Assembly: GCA_900539625.1 (NCBI GenBank) | Contig: UQCW01000001.1 | Coordinates: forward strand, 87,662-151,661 | Direction of reading: 5' to 3' | From: an uncultured Prevotella sp. | GTDB taxonomy: Bacteria > Bacteroidota > Bacteroidia > Bacteroidales > Bacteroidaceae | Length of the DNA: 64,000 nucleotides | Part shown: one piece after another, positions 8,650 through 19,220 of the stretch | Layout: the number at the start of each line of letters is the position of its first letter | Position numbering within the stretch: the first letter of the stretch is position 1 | Translations under genes and position numbers: made by a program | Notes under the pieces: generated by a model | What the model was told of the DNA's origin: nothing | Seen by the model: only the letters and a program-made list of their open reading frames with translations | Databases searched by the model: none

Positions 8650-9849
8650 ATGCCACATATATCGCAACGTGCCATTGATATGCCAGCATCCCCCATTAGG
8701 AAGTTGGCTCCTCTTGCGTCTGCTGCCAAAGAGCGCGGAGTTCACGTTTACCACTTGAATATCGGACAGCCCGACCTCCCGACCCCGCAAAAGGGATTGG
8801 ACGTTTTGCGTCATATTGACCGTAAGGTGTTGGAATATAGTCCGAGCCAGGGCTTTAAAAGTTATAGAGAAAAACTGACAGGCTATTACAAAAAATACGA
8901 CATCAATCTGACGGCCGATGACATCATCATCACCTCTGGCGGTTCTGAGGCCGTGTTGTTTGCCTTCCTTTCCTGTTTGAATCCAGGTGACGAAATCATA
9001 GTTCCAGAGCCGGCTTACGCCAACTATATGGCGTTTGCCATTTCTGTTGGTGCCAAAATCAAAACAATTGCCACGACAATCGAAGAGGGCTTCTCGTTGC
9101 CTAAGGTCGAGAAGTTTGAGGAGCTGATAAATGAGCATACACGTGCCATTTTGATTTGCAACCCCAATAACCCGACGGGCTACTTGTACACGCGGCGCGA
9201 AATGAACCAAATCCGCGACTTGGTGAAGAAGTATGACCTATATCTGTTCTCCGACGAGGTGTATCGCGAATTTATCTATACGGGTTCTCCTTATATTTCA
9301 GCCTGCCACTTGGAAGGAATTGAAAATAATGTGGTGCTCATTGACTCTGTTTCAAAGCGATACAGCGAATGCGGTATCCGTGTCGGTGCTTTGATTACCA
9401 AGAATGAGGAGGTGCGCAGCGCTGTCATGAAATTTTGCCAGGCACGCTTGAGCCCACCGTTGCTGGGTCAGCTTGTGGCAGAAGCGTCGATTGACGAGCC
9501 TGAGGAATATAGCCGTGAAGTTTATGACGAGTATGTGGAGCGGAGAAAATGTCTTATTGATGGATTGAACAGAATCCCTGGGGTTTACTCTCCAATCCCG
9601 ATGGGGGCCTTCTACACGGTGGCCAAACTGCCCGTTGATAATGCTGAAAAATTCTGCGCTTGGTGTCTGACGGATTTTGAATATGAAGGACAGACTGTCA
9701 TGATGGCTCCAGCTGCGGGCTTCTACACTACGCCCAATGCTGGCATCAATCAGGTGCGAATTGCTTACGTTCTTAACAAGGATGATTTGCATAAGGCGCT
9801 CTTCGTGCTTCAAAAGGCGCTGGAAGCATACCCTGGACGTGTTCAGTAA
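8650..9849 (+). CDS. PLP-dependent aminotransferase, class I/II
   Basis: A 399-residue cytoplasmic fold-type I aminotransferase. It shows the N-terminal LNIGQPDLPTP segment, ICNPNNPTGYLYT (Asn and Pro of the cofactor pocket), the FSDEVYREF aspartate, and Lys236 in SVSKRYSECGIRVG as the Schiff-base lysine. R in QVRIAYV near the C-terminus would bind the substrate carboxylate. Length and motifs suit an aspartate- or aromatic-type enzyme; the amino acid substrate cannot be fixed from sequence. It is transcribed alone. Confidence 0.9.
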   Translation: MPHISQRAIDMPASPIRKLAPLASAAKERGVHVYHLNIGQPDLPTPQKGLDVLRHIDRKVLEYSPSQGFKSYREKLTGYYKKYDINLTADDIIITSGGSEAVLFAFLSCLNPGDEIIVPEPAYANYMAFAISVGAKIKTIATTIEEGFSLPKVEKFEELINEHTRAILICNPNNPTGYLYTRREMNQIRDLVKKYDLYLFSDEVYREFIYTGSPYISACHLEGIENNVVLIDSVSKRYSECGIRVGALITKNEEVRSAVMKFCQARLSPPLLGQLVAEASIDEPEEYSREVYDEYVERRKCLIDGLNRIPGVYSPIPMGAFYTVAKLPVDNAEKFCAWCLTDFEYEGQTVMMAPAAGFYTTPNAGINQVRIAYVLNKDDLHKALFVLQKALEAYPGRVQ

Positions 9850-9909
9850 ATAATTGGTAGGATGTAATTCCGGAGACAAGGTTCTATTGTTTAAAAAGAG
9901 TCTGCTTAT

Positions 9910-9970
9910 AATAAGGCATAAGTGTTTACGCTGCAAATGTTTTTCGCAGCGTTTTCGCTTGTGGCTTATT
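9910..9970 (+). terminator. Hairpin region between the aminotransferase and the permease
   Basis: ACGCTGC (9928-9934) pairs with GCAGCGT (9946-9952). Outer AATAAG and CTTATT segments could extend the stem with mismatches. It would fit a terminator, though the T-run after the inner stem is short. Confidence 0.5.
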
Positions 9971-10070
9971 GTTGTCTAATATTAGCAACTGTTGTTTCCT
10001 CAAGGAAAGGTTGTAGTATAACATCATCTGTCGTCGGTTTTGGCGGCAGGCACATTGAAACCCGATAAAC

Positions 10071-11327
10071 ATGTCTTTCACTTTATTCGTTGCTAAGAAA
10101 TTATACAAAAGCACCCAGAAAAAGGACAAGCGCGGCGCTTCAAAACTTGCTTTACGTATTGCGACTGCAGGCGTTGCCATCGGCTTGGCTGTCATGATTA
10201 TTTCCATTTGCGTGGTGAAAGGGTTTCAGACAGAAGTGCGTTCGAAACTTTCCGGCTTCACCGCACACATGGAAGTCCTTAGTCTGGCTTCGTTTGCTTC
10301 TCCTGAAGACCATCCGATTGCCGTGTCGCAGAATTATCTCGACAAAGTTAAGTCAATCGAAGGCATCTCGCATGTGGATCCCGTTTCACTGAAAATGGGA
10401 ATCATTAAAACGGATGATGCCTTTCAGACAATTGTGCTGAAAGGGGTTAACGAAAAATATGCCTCAGGCTTCATCGAGCGGCATATTGTTGAAGGGCGCA
10501 AACCCCGTTTTTCTGAGACAGATGTGTCGAATGAGGTCTTGATTTCCCGCAAACAGGCACAGAATCTTCACATCAAGGTCGGCGACAAGATTTTTGCCTA
10601 TTTCATCTCAAACGAAATCCGCATGCGTCGCTTCAAGGTTGTTGGAATTTACGAAACCAGTCTGATGCAATTTGATGAGCATTTCGTATGGACTGACCGT
10701 GCCGCGGTTAATAAATTGAATAATTGGACCTCTGATAAGGCGACAGACATAGAAGTCCGTCTTGGGAGATTTGAGGACATAGAAAAAGTCCAGCCGTTGG
10801 TGAAATTCTTGTCAAAGGATTACAGGGATGCAAATGGCGGTAATTATGAGGTTTTGTCTGTAAAGGAAAATCCCAGGACGGCGGCCGTCACACAATGGCT
10901 CTCCTTACTTGACCTGAACGTCTGGGTGATTTTGGCTCTGATGATGGGAGTCGCCGGCTTTACGATGGTCAGCGGTTTGCTCATTCTCATTCTGGAACGA
11001 ACTTCGACTATCGGTGTGTTGAAAGCCCTTGGTGCCACTAATAGGTGCATCAGACATATATTCATTGAGTATGCCGCTTTCATATTGATTCGGGGTCTTG
11101 TATGGGGTAATATCGTTGGACTTGGAATCGTGTTACTCCAAAAATACTTCGCGTTCGTAAAGCTGGACCCTTCCACCTATTATGTAGAGGCAGCGCCCGT
11201 TGAAATCTCTGTTTTGTGGATTGTTGCCATCAATCTGGTTACGTTGCTGCTTACGACGCTCACCATGGTCGTTCCGAGCTACATTACTTCAAATATTCGC
11301 CCAACTAAGGCGATAAGATTTGAATAG
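10071..11327 (+). CDS. ABC transporter permease (LolE/FtsX type)
   Basis: A 418-residue inner-membrane permease. One membrane segment lies near residues 30-50, then a MacB-type periplasmic domain (about 55-265), then three segments in a C-terminal FtsX domain (about 275-410). The LolC/LolE subfamily extracts lipoproteins from the inner membrane for transfer to LolA. The ATPase partner is not adjacent. A LolA-like protein is encoded 8 kb downstream, so a role in lipoprotein export is possible but inferred. Confidence 0.85.
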   Translation: MSFTLFVAKKLYKSTQKKDKRGASKLALRIATAGVAIGLAVMIISICVVKGFQTEVRSKLSGFTAHMEVLSLASFASPEDHPIAVSQNYLDKVKSIEGISHVDPVSLKMGIIKTDDAFQTIVLKGVNEKYASGFIERHIVEGRKPRFSETDVSNEVLISRKQAQNLHIKVGDKIFAYFISNEIRMRRFKVVGIYETSLMQFDEHFVWTDRAAVNKLNNWTSDKATDIEVRLGRFEDIEKVQPLVKFLSKDYRDANGGNYEVLSVKENPRTAAVTQWLSLLDLNVWVILALMMGVAGFTMVSGLLILILERTSTIGVLKALGATNRCIRHIFIEYAAFILIRGLVWGNIVGLGIVLLQKYFAFVKLDPSTYYVEAAPVEISVLWIVAINLVTLLLTTLTMVVPSYITSNIRPTKAIRFE

Positions 11328-11491
11328 TAGAATGGGGGTGAACTAATTTTCTATGAATGGCCAGTTTGCCTTGCAGATGAAAATCTGGCTATGCCGAATA
11401 CTAATCGGCAACTCGCAAAACTCTACCCCTACGGCTGCCAAAGTGTACGCTATCCCAGAATCTCTGAAGATACATTCAAAAAGAATAATTC

Positions 11492-12133
11492 ATGAAAAGA
11501 AACTATAATCCGCAGAATGACGAGGCTACTTCACGCCCTCGTAAAAACGTAACGCCGCTCCCTCAGAAGTTTAAAGACGACATCAGGGAGGCCGTCAACG
11601 TGATGAGGAGAGGAGGAATCATATTATACCCGACCGACACGATTTGGGGCTTGGGCTGCGATGCCACCAATGAAGAGGCCGTCAGACGCATTTTTGAAAT
11701 AAAGCGCAGAGAAGATTCCAAGGCGCTGATTACGTTGGTTGACTCCGAAGCGAAGATACAGTTTTACGTTAGGGAGATTCCAGACGTGGCTTGGGATTTG
11801 ATAGAAATGAGCAACAAACCGCTGACCGTCATTTACGACGGTGCCCGCAATTTGGCTAAAAACTTGATTGCACAAGACGGCAGTGTTGCCATTCGCTTGA
11901 CAAATGAGCCGTTCAGTAGGGAATTGTGTATGCGGATGAAATGTGCTGTGGTGTCCACGTCAGCCAATATCAGTGGGATGCCTGCGCCGCATTGCTTCTC
12001 AGATATATCCGACGAAATAAAAAATGCCGTGGATTATGTTTGCACATCACGTCGCGATGAAAAGGAAAATCCGCCTGCATCGTCAATCATCAAGTTGGGG
12101 GCCGACTCTGAAATCAAAATCATCCGTCCTTGA
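11492..12133 (+). CDS. tsaC: L-threonylcarbamoyladenylate synthase (TsaC/YrdC type)
   Basis: A 213-residue protein with a single YrdC domain and no Sua5 C-terminal domain. It would make threonylcarbamoyl-AMP from Thr, bicarbonate and ATP for the t6A37 tRNA modification. Visible motifs are GGIILYPTDTIWGLGCDA near 40-57, KRREDSKAL near 72-80, and STSANISG near 165. The first ~28 residues are polar and probably disordered. The neighbouring genes do not belong to the pathway. Confidence 0.9.
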   Translation: MKRNYNPQNDEATSRPRKNVTPLPQKFKDDIREAVNVMRRGGIILYPTDTIWGLGCDATNEEAVRRIFEIKRREDSKALITLVDSEAKIQFYVREIPDVAWDLIEMSNKPLTVIYDGARNLAKNLIAQDGSVAIRLTNEPFSRELCMRMKCAVVSTSANISGMPAPHCFSDISDEIKNAVDYVCTSRRDEKENPPASSIIKLGADSEIKIIRP

Positions 12134-12256
12134 CAGCCTCAAAGCTGGGAGTGGATACTGAATTTAAGCAACGGTAAAAGTGCAGAGAAGAATTGCCAGC
12201 TTTCTTCCTCCATCGTTTCCTTAAAAAGAAAAGCCTGCTTATACTTAAAAAGAAAA

Positions 12257-14140
12257 ATGCCAGAATTTTATTTCGAAAACGAAGCTACAAAAGATAAACT
12301 CAAAAACTCCTCCGCTTCATCCATCCGTGAAGAGGATGTAGAGGAAGCGGGTAGTGTCAGAGAAGGTGTGGCATCCAAGTTTTTTTCATACCTTTACAAA
12401 CGGCTTAGCCCGCGCCAGTTCATCCTCCTGCTGAGTTTTATCGTCGGCATCGGTGCAGCCATCGCCGCACAATTGCTGAAGTGGCTCATCCATCAGATAG
12501 AGCACATACTGACTTCGCAGTTTGACGTAACGAGCAGTAACTGGTTGTTTTTGGTGTACCCGATTATCGGTATACTTTTGACTGCTTTGTTTATCAAGTA
12601 TATTGTTCGAGACAATATCGGTCACGGTGTGACGAAAATCCTCTATGCCATCTCACGCCGACAGGGACATATCAGGAAGCACAACCGTTGGACGAGTGTC
12701 ATTGCCTCCGCCATCACTATTGGTTTTGGTGGTTCAGTCGGAGCAGAGTCTCCGATTGTTTTGACAGGTTCGGCTATAGGTTCCGACTTGGGGCGCATTT
12801 GTCGTTTAGACCATAAGACGTTGATGCTCCTCATCGGCTGTGGAGCCTCGGCTGCCGTTGCCGGTATTTTCAAGGCCCCCATTGCTGGTTTGGTTTTCAC
12901 CCTTGAGGTGCTCATGATTGACCTGACAATGGCTTCCTTGCTTCCTCTGCTCGTTTCCTGCCTCACCGCCACCTGCCTCACCTATGCCTTGACTGGTACC
13001 GAGGCCATGTTCTCCTTCGATCTCATCAATCCGTTCACGGTTGAGCGTGTCCCCACCGCCATCTTGCTCGGCATCTTTTGTGGTTTGATTTCGCTCTACT
13101 TCACGAGAACAATGAATAGTTTTGAGCAAGTGTTTGGCAGAATCAAGAACCTCTATGCGAAAGTTGCTTTAGGTGGTTCTGTTTTGGCCCTTCTGATCTA
13201 CTTCTTCCCGCCGCTCTACGGAGAAGGCTACGGTACCATCTCCACCCTTTTGAATGCAAGGAGCCAGGTGGACGTAGATAATGTCATGAACAACTCTTTG
13301 TTTTACGGACATTCAGAATACCTTCTGCTCTTTTTGGCGCTCATCATTCTCTTCAAGGTGTTTGCAACGACTGCCACTAACGGCGGTGGAGGTTGCGGTG
13401 GTACGTTCGCTCCCAGTTTGTTCTTGGGCTGCATCGGCGGATTTGTCTTTGCGCAGGTGTGGAACTATTACCAATTTTTCGGGATTTCCGTTCCTGCCAC
13501 CAACTATGCCCTGTTGGGCATGGCTGGAGTAATGAGCGGTGTGTTTCACGCACCGTTGACGGGCGTTTTCCTCATTGCGGAGCTGACAGGCGGCTACCAA
13601 TTGTTCATACCTCTGATGATAGTGTCAACAGCATCCTATCTGACGATTAACACCTTTGAGCCCCACAGTATATATTCTATGCGTTTGGCAAGAAAAGGAG
13701 AACTTCTGACTCATCATAAGGACAAATCAATTTTGACCCTTATGACGTTGGATGCTATCATCGAAAAAAACCGTCCTCTGCTTTCTCCCGATATGTATTT
13801 GGGGCACATTGTGCAAACCATCTCAGCGTGCAAATCTCTTCACTTTGCCGTTGTCGACAAGTCGGGTGTGCTCCTTGGCGTTATCAATATCAACAAAATC
13901 AGAAAAATCATTTTTCGTAGTGAACTCTATCGGGTGTACACCGCAGAGATGCTGATGCAGAAGCCACAGGTCACATTAAACACAGAAGACTCCATGTCCA
14001 CCATCATGGACAAGTTTCAGAAATGTGATGCAGGAACCCTGCCCGTTTTGAAGTCCGACGGCAAATTTGTCGGCTTTGTCTCTCGCACACATCTCTATGC
14101 TTCCTATCGTCAGATAATGAAAGATTTTTCAGAGGAATAA
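12257..14140 (+). CDS. ClC-family chloride channel/antiporter with CBS domains
   Basis: A 627-residue membrane protein with a ClC core (about residues 50-470) and a pair of CBS domains at the C-terminus (about 490-625). Core motifs are GFGGSVGAESP near 155-165, where the Glu fits the gating glutamate of exchangers, and GGGCGGTFAPSLFLG near 377-391. ClC proteins move chloride or fluoride, sometimes in exchange for protons. The CBS pair may sense adenosine nucleotides. Specificity is not resolved. Confidence 0.9.
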   Translation: MPEFYFENEATKDKLKNSSASSIREEDVEEAGSVREGVASKFFSYLYKRLSPRQFILLLSFIVGIGAAIAAQLLKWLIHQIEHILTSQFDVTSSNWLFLVYPIIGILLTALFIKYIVRDNIGHGVTKILYAISRRQGHIRKHNRWTSVIASAITIGFGGSVGAESPIVLTGSAIGSDLGRICRLDHKTLMLLIGCGASAAVAGIFKAPIAGLVFTLEVLMIDLTMASLLPLLVSCLTATCLTYALTGTEAMFSFDLINPFTVERVPTAILLGIFCGLISLYFTRTMNSFEQVFGRIKNLYAKVALGGSVLALLIYFFPPLYGEGYGTISTLLNARSQVDVDNVMNNSLFYGHSEYLLLFLALIILFKVFATTATNGGGGCGGTFAPSLFLGCIGGFVFAQVWNYYQFFGISVPATNYALLGMAGVMSGVFHAPLTGVFLIAELTGGYQLFIPLMIVSTASYLTINTFEPHSIYSMRLARKGELLTHHKDKSILTLMTLDAIIEKNRPLLSPDMYLGHIVQTISACKSLHFAVVDKSGVLLGVININKIRKIIFRSELYRVYTAEMLMQKPQVTLNTEDSMSTIMDKFQKCDAGTLPVLKSDGKFVGFVSRTHLYASYRQIMKDFSEE

Positions 14141-14275
14141 AATTCAGGCAGCACTCAGCGGTAGGTTGTGGAAGGCAATGGCAGTCTGCTTCAGTCGGCC
14201 CATGTTCGCAGCCTTCTCTTGTAGTGCGGCAATGCAGTATCTCCATAGTCCTCAATTAAATATATAAATAAACGA

Positions 14276-15244
14276 ATGGACAAGTCATTAAGAATCGTAT
14301 ATATGGGCACTCCCGATTTTGCGGTGGAAGCCCTCTCTAAATTGGTTGAAGGAGGTTATAACATTGTCGGAGTCATCACCATGCCCGACAAACCCGTCGG
14401 CCGGCACCAAACGGAACTCCAGCAGTCGCCCGTCAAGAAATACGCTTTGGAACACGGATTGAAGGTGCTCCAGCCCGAAAAGCTCAAAGATGAGGCGTTT
14501 CTCGAAGAGTTGCGCAGCCTGCAGGCCGATTTGCAGATTGTTGTCGCCTTCAGAATGCTCCCTGAAGTTGTGTGGGCCATGCCCCGTTTCGGCACGTTCA
14601 ATCTCCATGCCGCCCTGCTCCCCCAATACCGTGGTGCCGCCCCGATCAACTGGGCCATCATCAACGGCGACACGGAGACTGGTATCACCACTTTTTTCCT
14701 TGACCACGAAATTGATACAGGCAAAGTCATACAGCGCGTTAAAGTGCCCATTCTTGACACCGACAACGCAGAGGATATTCATGACAAACTGATGCACCTC
14801 GGAGCATCCTTGGTGGTCGAGACGGTTGACAACATCATCAACAATCGCGTCAATCCCATTCCGCAATCCGAACTGACCACTGACGAGCCTTTGAGACCAG
14901 CGCCAAAAATCTTTAAGGAGACCTGTAACATCAATTGGAATCTCGGCGTCAAGAAGGTCTACGATTTCATTCGCGGTCTTTCGCCATATCCCGCGGCATG
15001 GACAACATTGGTGCATGGTGGCAAGCGTCAGGTTGTGAAGATATACGCCTCCCATAAGGAATTTTGTGAGCAGACTGTTGAAACTGGAAAAGTTGTCAGC
15101 GATGGCAAAACCTTTTTCAAGATTGCCCTTCAAGACGGTTTCCTGCATCTCGACACAATTCAGATGGCAGGTAAAAAGCGCATGGAAATAGTGGATTTCC
15201 TACGCGGTTTCCACCTCTCTGGCGACGAACGCGTAGAAGCCTGA
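14276..15244 (+). CDS. fmt: Methionyl-tRNA formyltransferase
   Basis: A 322-residue cytoplasmic enzyme that formylates initiator Met-tRNA with 10-formyltetrahydrofolate. The start MGTPDFAVEAL matches the family. The catalytic segment FNLHAALLPQYRGAAPINWAI near residues 110-130 holds the Asn-His pair, and DTGKVIQ near 150 completes the N-terminal domain. A C-terminal tRNA-binding domain is present. The M64 peptidase follows 56 bases after. Confidence 0.95.
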   Translation: MDKSLRIVYMGTPDFAVEALSKLVEGGYNIVGVITMPDKPVGRHQTELQQSPVKKYALEHGLKVLQPEKLKDEAFLEELRSLQADLQIVVAFRMLPEVVWAMPRFGTFNLHAALLPQYRGAAPINWAIINGDTETGITTFFLDHEIDTGKVIQRVKVPILDTDNAEDIHDKLMHLGASLVVETVDNIINNRVNPIPQSELTTDEPLRPAPKIFKETCNINWNLGVKKVYDFIRGLSPYPAAWTTLVHGGKRQVVKIYASHKEFCEQTVETGKVVSDGKTFFKIALQDGFLHLDTIQMAGKKRMEIVDFLRGFHLSGDERVEA

Positions 15245-15300
15245 CCCCCGTTTGTTGTCTCCTCCAATTCAATAGCCATCACCTAACCCAACAGACAAAA

Positions 15301-16602
15301 ATGCGAAAAATAAGAATATGCCTTTTACTCCTTCTGGCAATGCTGTTCAGCCACAGTTTTGCAGGAACAAAAATAGAGTTCAGCAAATATTTTGAGAACA
15401 ACACCCTCCGCGTCGACTACATTTTCAGCGGCGATTCCAAACACCAGAGCATCGCGCTTGACGAACTCTGCGAAATGCCAGGATGGGCAGGCCGGCATGT
15501 CAATCTGGATTCTCTTCCTCTCCACGGAATGGGACAGATCACGATGACGGACATCAAAAGCGGCCGCGTCATCTATAAGACATCGTTCTCAACGCTCTTC
15601 CAGGAGTGGACTGCCACCGATGAAGCGCTGCGCACCACTAAATCCTTTGAAAACGTCTTCCTTTTGCCGATGCCAAAAGATTCAGCACACGTCAGAATCC
15701 AGTTGTTCAACCACAAGGATGAGGTGACTGCGTCACTCGAACACATCGTGGCTCCTTCCGACGTTCTGATCCGTAAAATCAACTGCAAGCATCCGGCGCC
15801 CCACCGCTATCTCAAGAAGAGCCCCCATCCCGAGGCCATCGACGTGGCGATTGTGGCTGAAGGATACCGTCCTGAAGAGGCCGACCTCTTCTACGAGCAT
15901 GCCACCGCCGCTGTGAAGAGCCTCTTCTCCTATCAGCCGTTCAAAGACATGGAGCAATATTTCAACGTCGTTGCTGTGGCCTTGCCATCGAAAGACAGTG
16001 GCGTGAGCGTTCCCCACGAAAACGATTGGAAGGAAACTGCGCTCTCTTCGCATTTCGACACGTTTTATTCCGAACGCTATCTCACCACGCTCCGCTTGCG
16101 TCAGCTCCACAACCTCTTGGCCGGAATTGCCTATGAGCATCTCATCATCCTTGCCAATACCGACACCTACGGCGGTGGCGGCATCTATAATTCCTATACG
16201 TTGACAACGGCTCGCCATCCCATGTTCAGCCCCGTTGTTGTGCATGAGTTTGGACACAGTTTCGCGGCCTTGGCTGACGAGTATGGCTACGATGAGTACA
16301 CGCCAGAATATACGCCGGAAACCGAACCTTGGGAGCAGAACATCACGACGCTGAAAGACCTCTCGGTAAAGTGGGGTAACCAATTGCCCGCCAACGTCAA
16401 AATCCCTACGCCCGTTACGTCAAAAAATAAGAAGAAAATCGGACTTTATGAAGGAGGGGGAAATCAGACGAAAAATGTCTATCGTGCATACCAGGATTGC
16501 AGAATGCGCACCAATACCGCGCAGGAATTCTGTCCCGTCTGCCAGCGTGCCCTCAAGCGTTTGATACAATTTTACGTTACGGAAGGCCCTGCGGCAGAGT
16601 GA
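15301..16602 (+). CDS. Secreted M64-family metallopeptidase
   Basis: A 433-residue protein with a signal peptide (residues 1-21, ending SHSFAG). The zinc-binding motif HEFGHSFAALADEYG begins at His315, with Glu316 as catalytic base and Asp326 as probable third ligand; this is the pattern of the M64 (IgA peptidase) family. A cysteine pair lies near the end (FCPVCQRALK). It would act in the periplasm, cell surface or outside. The substrate is not predictable; the IgA label comes from the family founder. Confidence 0.85.
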   Translation: MRKIRICLLLLLAMLFSHSFAGTKIEFSKYFENNTLRVDYIFSGDSKHQSIALDELCEMPGWAGRHVNLDSLPLHGMGQITMTDIKSGRVIYKTSFSTLFQEWTATDEALRTTKSFENVFLLPMPKDSAHVRIQLFNHKDEVTASLEHIVAPSDVLIRKINCKHPAPHRYLKKSPHPEAIDVAIVAEGYRPEEADLFYEHATAAVKSLFSYQPFKDMEQYFNVVAVALPSKDSGVSVPHENDWKETALSSHFDTFYSERYLTTLRLRQLHNLLAGIAYEHLIILANTDTYGGGGIYNSYTLTTARHPMFSPVVVHEFGHSFAALADEYGYDEYTPEYTPETEPWEQNITTLKDLSVKWGNQLPANVKIPTPVTSKNKKKIGLYEGGGNQTKNVYRAYQDCRMRTNTAQEFCPVCQRALKRLIQFYVTEGPAAE

Positions 16603-16726
16603 TGTGAGCAGGCTGATTTTCCTCACAATCGCCCCTTTGCGTTGCACACACCTTTCAAGTAATGTTTCCATTTCTAAATATCCCCGTCCAGGATAAATGC
16701 TTCCTGAATTGTTTCATTTTTCCATT

Positions 16727-19192
16727 ATGACCACAAAAAAAACTAAGAGCACCCGAAGAAACGACAATAAGGGATTTAAACAAGCCATCATCAATAGTAG
16801 TTTGGCCTCAATGTTCCAAAGAGACAGTCTCCGCTTCGTGGTCGGTCTCTTCATCATCATCATATCGCTGTTCTTGATACTTGCCTTTTCTTCGCATTTC
16901 ATGACAGGTTGGGAAGAACAATCGGCTGTGCAGAACGGAACTGATTTTGAGGAAGTTCAGAACTATGGAGGGCGACTTGGTGCATACGCTGCCTATTATT
17001 TCATGGACAATTGCTTCGGTGCAAGTGCCTACATCATCCCCATCTTCTTCCTGCTGTTGGGAGTGAAGCTGATGAATGCCTATAAAGTGAGACTCTGGAA
17101 ATGCTTCATTCATTGCGGCATATTGCTCGTTTGGATATCAATCACCCTGAGCCTTCTCTATTCCTCTTTCGGCAAAGACAGCGACACCCAAATCACGTTC
17201 AACTGGGGAGGCAAGCACGGCCAGATAGCCTGCGATTTCTTAACCAACTCTATCGGCCTGATACCCACGTATGCTATCGTGGTGGTGGCTGCCATCTACT
17301 ATATGATCTACTTGCGGCGTGAAACCATCTCCGTCATCCGTTTCGCCATGAAGCCACACGCGTTGGTGAAAAACGGCTATGAGAAACTCTCCGCAGCGAG
17401 AAACAGAGGAACGGAATACCGTGTAGATGACAATCAGATACAGGACCTTAATGACACAGACGACACGCAAAACGAAGACGACTACAACGACGATTGTCGC
17501 GTGAGCGTCGACTTTTCCAATGCAACAAACGAAGGAAGCGTTGGTGAACTTGAACTGGATGTCAACGACACCCCTCCTGTCTCCACTGACCATCTTTCCG
17601 CAGCGCCGAAACCCGCAGCCAGTGTCTCTCTGGAAATAGAGAAGTCACACCGCGAAACGCCCTCCCTGCCCATTTCCAGCATGCCATACAATCCTCGTCT
17701 TGACCTCGAAAACTACAAGTTCCCTGGTCTCGACCTTCTGAAGAAATACCCCGACAACAGCCGTTCGGTAGACATGGTTGAGCAGAATGCCAACAAAGAC
17801 CGTATCATCAAAGTGCTTCATGATTTCGGTGTGGAAATCGTTGGCATCAAGGCCACCATCGGCCCTACCATCACGCTTTACGAAATCACACCGGCACCTG
17901 GTGTCAGAATCAGCAAAATCCGTAATCTCGAAGACGACATCGCCTTGAGTCTCAGTGCGCTCGGCATTCGAATCATTGCCCCCATTCCTGGCAAGGGAAC
18001 CATTGGTGTGGAGGTGCCAAACAAAACACCGCACATCGTTTCCATGGAGAGCATCATCAATTCCAGGAAATTTCAGGAGAGCACCTATGAGCTCCCCATT
18101 GCCATTGGCAAAACCATCACCAACGAAGTCTTCATGGTGGACCTTGCCAAGATGCCCCACTTGCTCGTGGCTGGTGCCACGGGACAGGGAAAGTCGGTCG
18201 GACTTAATGCCATCATCACTTCACTGCTCTATAAGAAACACCCTTCGGAGTTGAAATTCGTCATGGTCGACCCCAAGAAGGTGGAGTTCAGTGTCTATTC
18301 GCCCATAGAAAACCATTTCCTTGCAAGAATCCCCGATGGCGACGATGCCATCATCACCGACGTCACTAAGGTGGTCCAGACGCTCAAGAGCCTCTGCCAA
18401 TTGATGGATCACAGATACGACCTGCTCAAGCGTGCCAAGGCGAGAAACATCAAGGAATATAATGCCAAATTCACGGCCCGTCAGCTCAACCCTGAAAATG
18501 GTCATGAATATATGCCCTATATTGTTATCATCATCGACGAGTTTGGCGACCTTATTATGACCGCGGGAAAGGAAGTGGAACTCCCCATTGCGCGTATCGC
18601 ACAGCTCGCTCGAGCCGTCGGCATGCACATGGTCATCGCAACACAGCGCCCAACCACCAATATTATCACGGGAACCATCAAGGCCAACTTCCCAGCGAGA
18701 ATGGCCTTCAAAGTGTCGCAGCGCATCGACAGTCAAACCATTCTCGATCGCCCTGGCGCCAATCAGCTCATCGGAAAGGGCGACCTGCTCTTCCTTTCCG
18801 GCAACAGTCCTGTGCGTGTTCAGTGTGCCTTTGTCGACACTCCGGAAGTTGAGGCCATTTGTTCCTACATCGCCGCGCAGCAAGGCTATCCCCAGCCGTT
18901 CGCTCTGCCAGAAGTGCTGGCAGAGGGCGCCGAAAAACCGGGCGCAGCAGGCGGCATGGAAGAAGAACTCGACCCCCTCTTCCGTCAGGCTGCAGAATTG
19001 ATTGTCACGCATCAGCAAGGCTCAACGTCGCTCATTCAGCGCAAGTTCTCCATCGGATACAACCGTGCCGGGCGCCTGATGGACCAGTTGGAGCGCGCGG
19101 GAATCGTAGGACCGACACGTGGTGCAAAACCGCGAGAAGTGCTCATCACCGACATTGTGCAGCTGGACGAAATCGTTGCAAAACTCTCGTGA
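16727..19192 (+). CDS. ftsK: DNA translocase FtsK/SpoIIIE
   Basis: An 821-residue septal DNA pump for chromosome segregation. About four membrane segments occupy the first ~200 residues, then an acidic linker (about 220-330), then the motor. Walker A GATGQGKS is near residue 483 and Walker B IIIDEFGDL near 605. A winged-helix gamma domain ends the protein. The start MTTKKTKSTRR at 16727 is preferred over 16697 because the basic N-terminus resembles other FtsK proteins; the longer form is possible. The LolA-like gene starts 28 bases downstream. Confidence 0.92.
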   Translation: MTTKKTKSTRRNDNKGFKQAIINSSLASMFQRDSLRFVVGLFIIIISLFLILAFSSHFMTGWEEQSAVQNGTDFEEVQNYGGRLGAYAAYYFMDNCFGASAYIIPIFFLLLGVKLMNAYKVRLWKCFIHCGILLVWISITLSLLYSSFGKDSDTQITFNWGGKHGQIACDFLTNSIGLIPTYAIVVVAAIYYMIYLRRETISVIRFAMKPHALVKNGYEKLSAARNRGTEYRVDDNQIQDLNDTDDTQNEDDYNDDCRVSVDFSNATNEGSVGELELDVNDTPPVSTDHLSAAPKPAASVSLEIEKSHRETPSLPISSMPYNPRLDLENYKFPGLDLLKKYPDNSRSVDMVEQNANKDRIIKVLHDFGVEIVGIKATIGPTITLYEITPAPGVRISKIRNLEDDIALSLSALGIRIIAPIPGKGTIGVEVPNKTPHIVSMESIINSRKFQESTYELPIAIGKTITNEVFMVDLAKMPHLLVAGATGQGKSVGLNAIITSLLYKKHPSELKFVMVDPKKVEFSVYSPIENHFLARIPDGDDAIITDVTKVVQTLKSLCQLMDHRYDLLKRAKARNIKEYNAKFTARQLNPENGHEYMPYIVIIIDEFGDLIMTAGKEVELPIARIAQLARAVGMHMVIATQRPTTNIITGTIKANFPARMAFKVSQRIDSQTILDRPGANQLIGKGDLLFLSGNSPVRVQCAFVDTPEVEAICSYIAAQQGYPQPFALPEVLAEGAEKPGAAGGMEEELDPLFRQAAELIVTHQQGSTSLIQRKFSIGYNRAGRLMDQLERAGIVGPTRGAKPREVLITDIVQLDEIVAKLS

Positions 19193-19220
19193 CCATACCC
19201 AAACGTAAAATTCACCATTT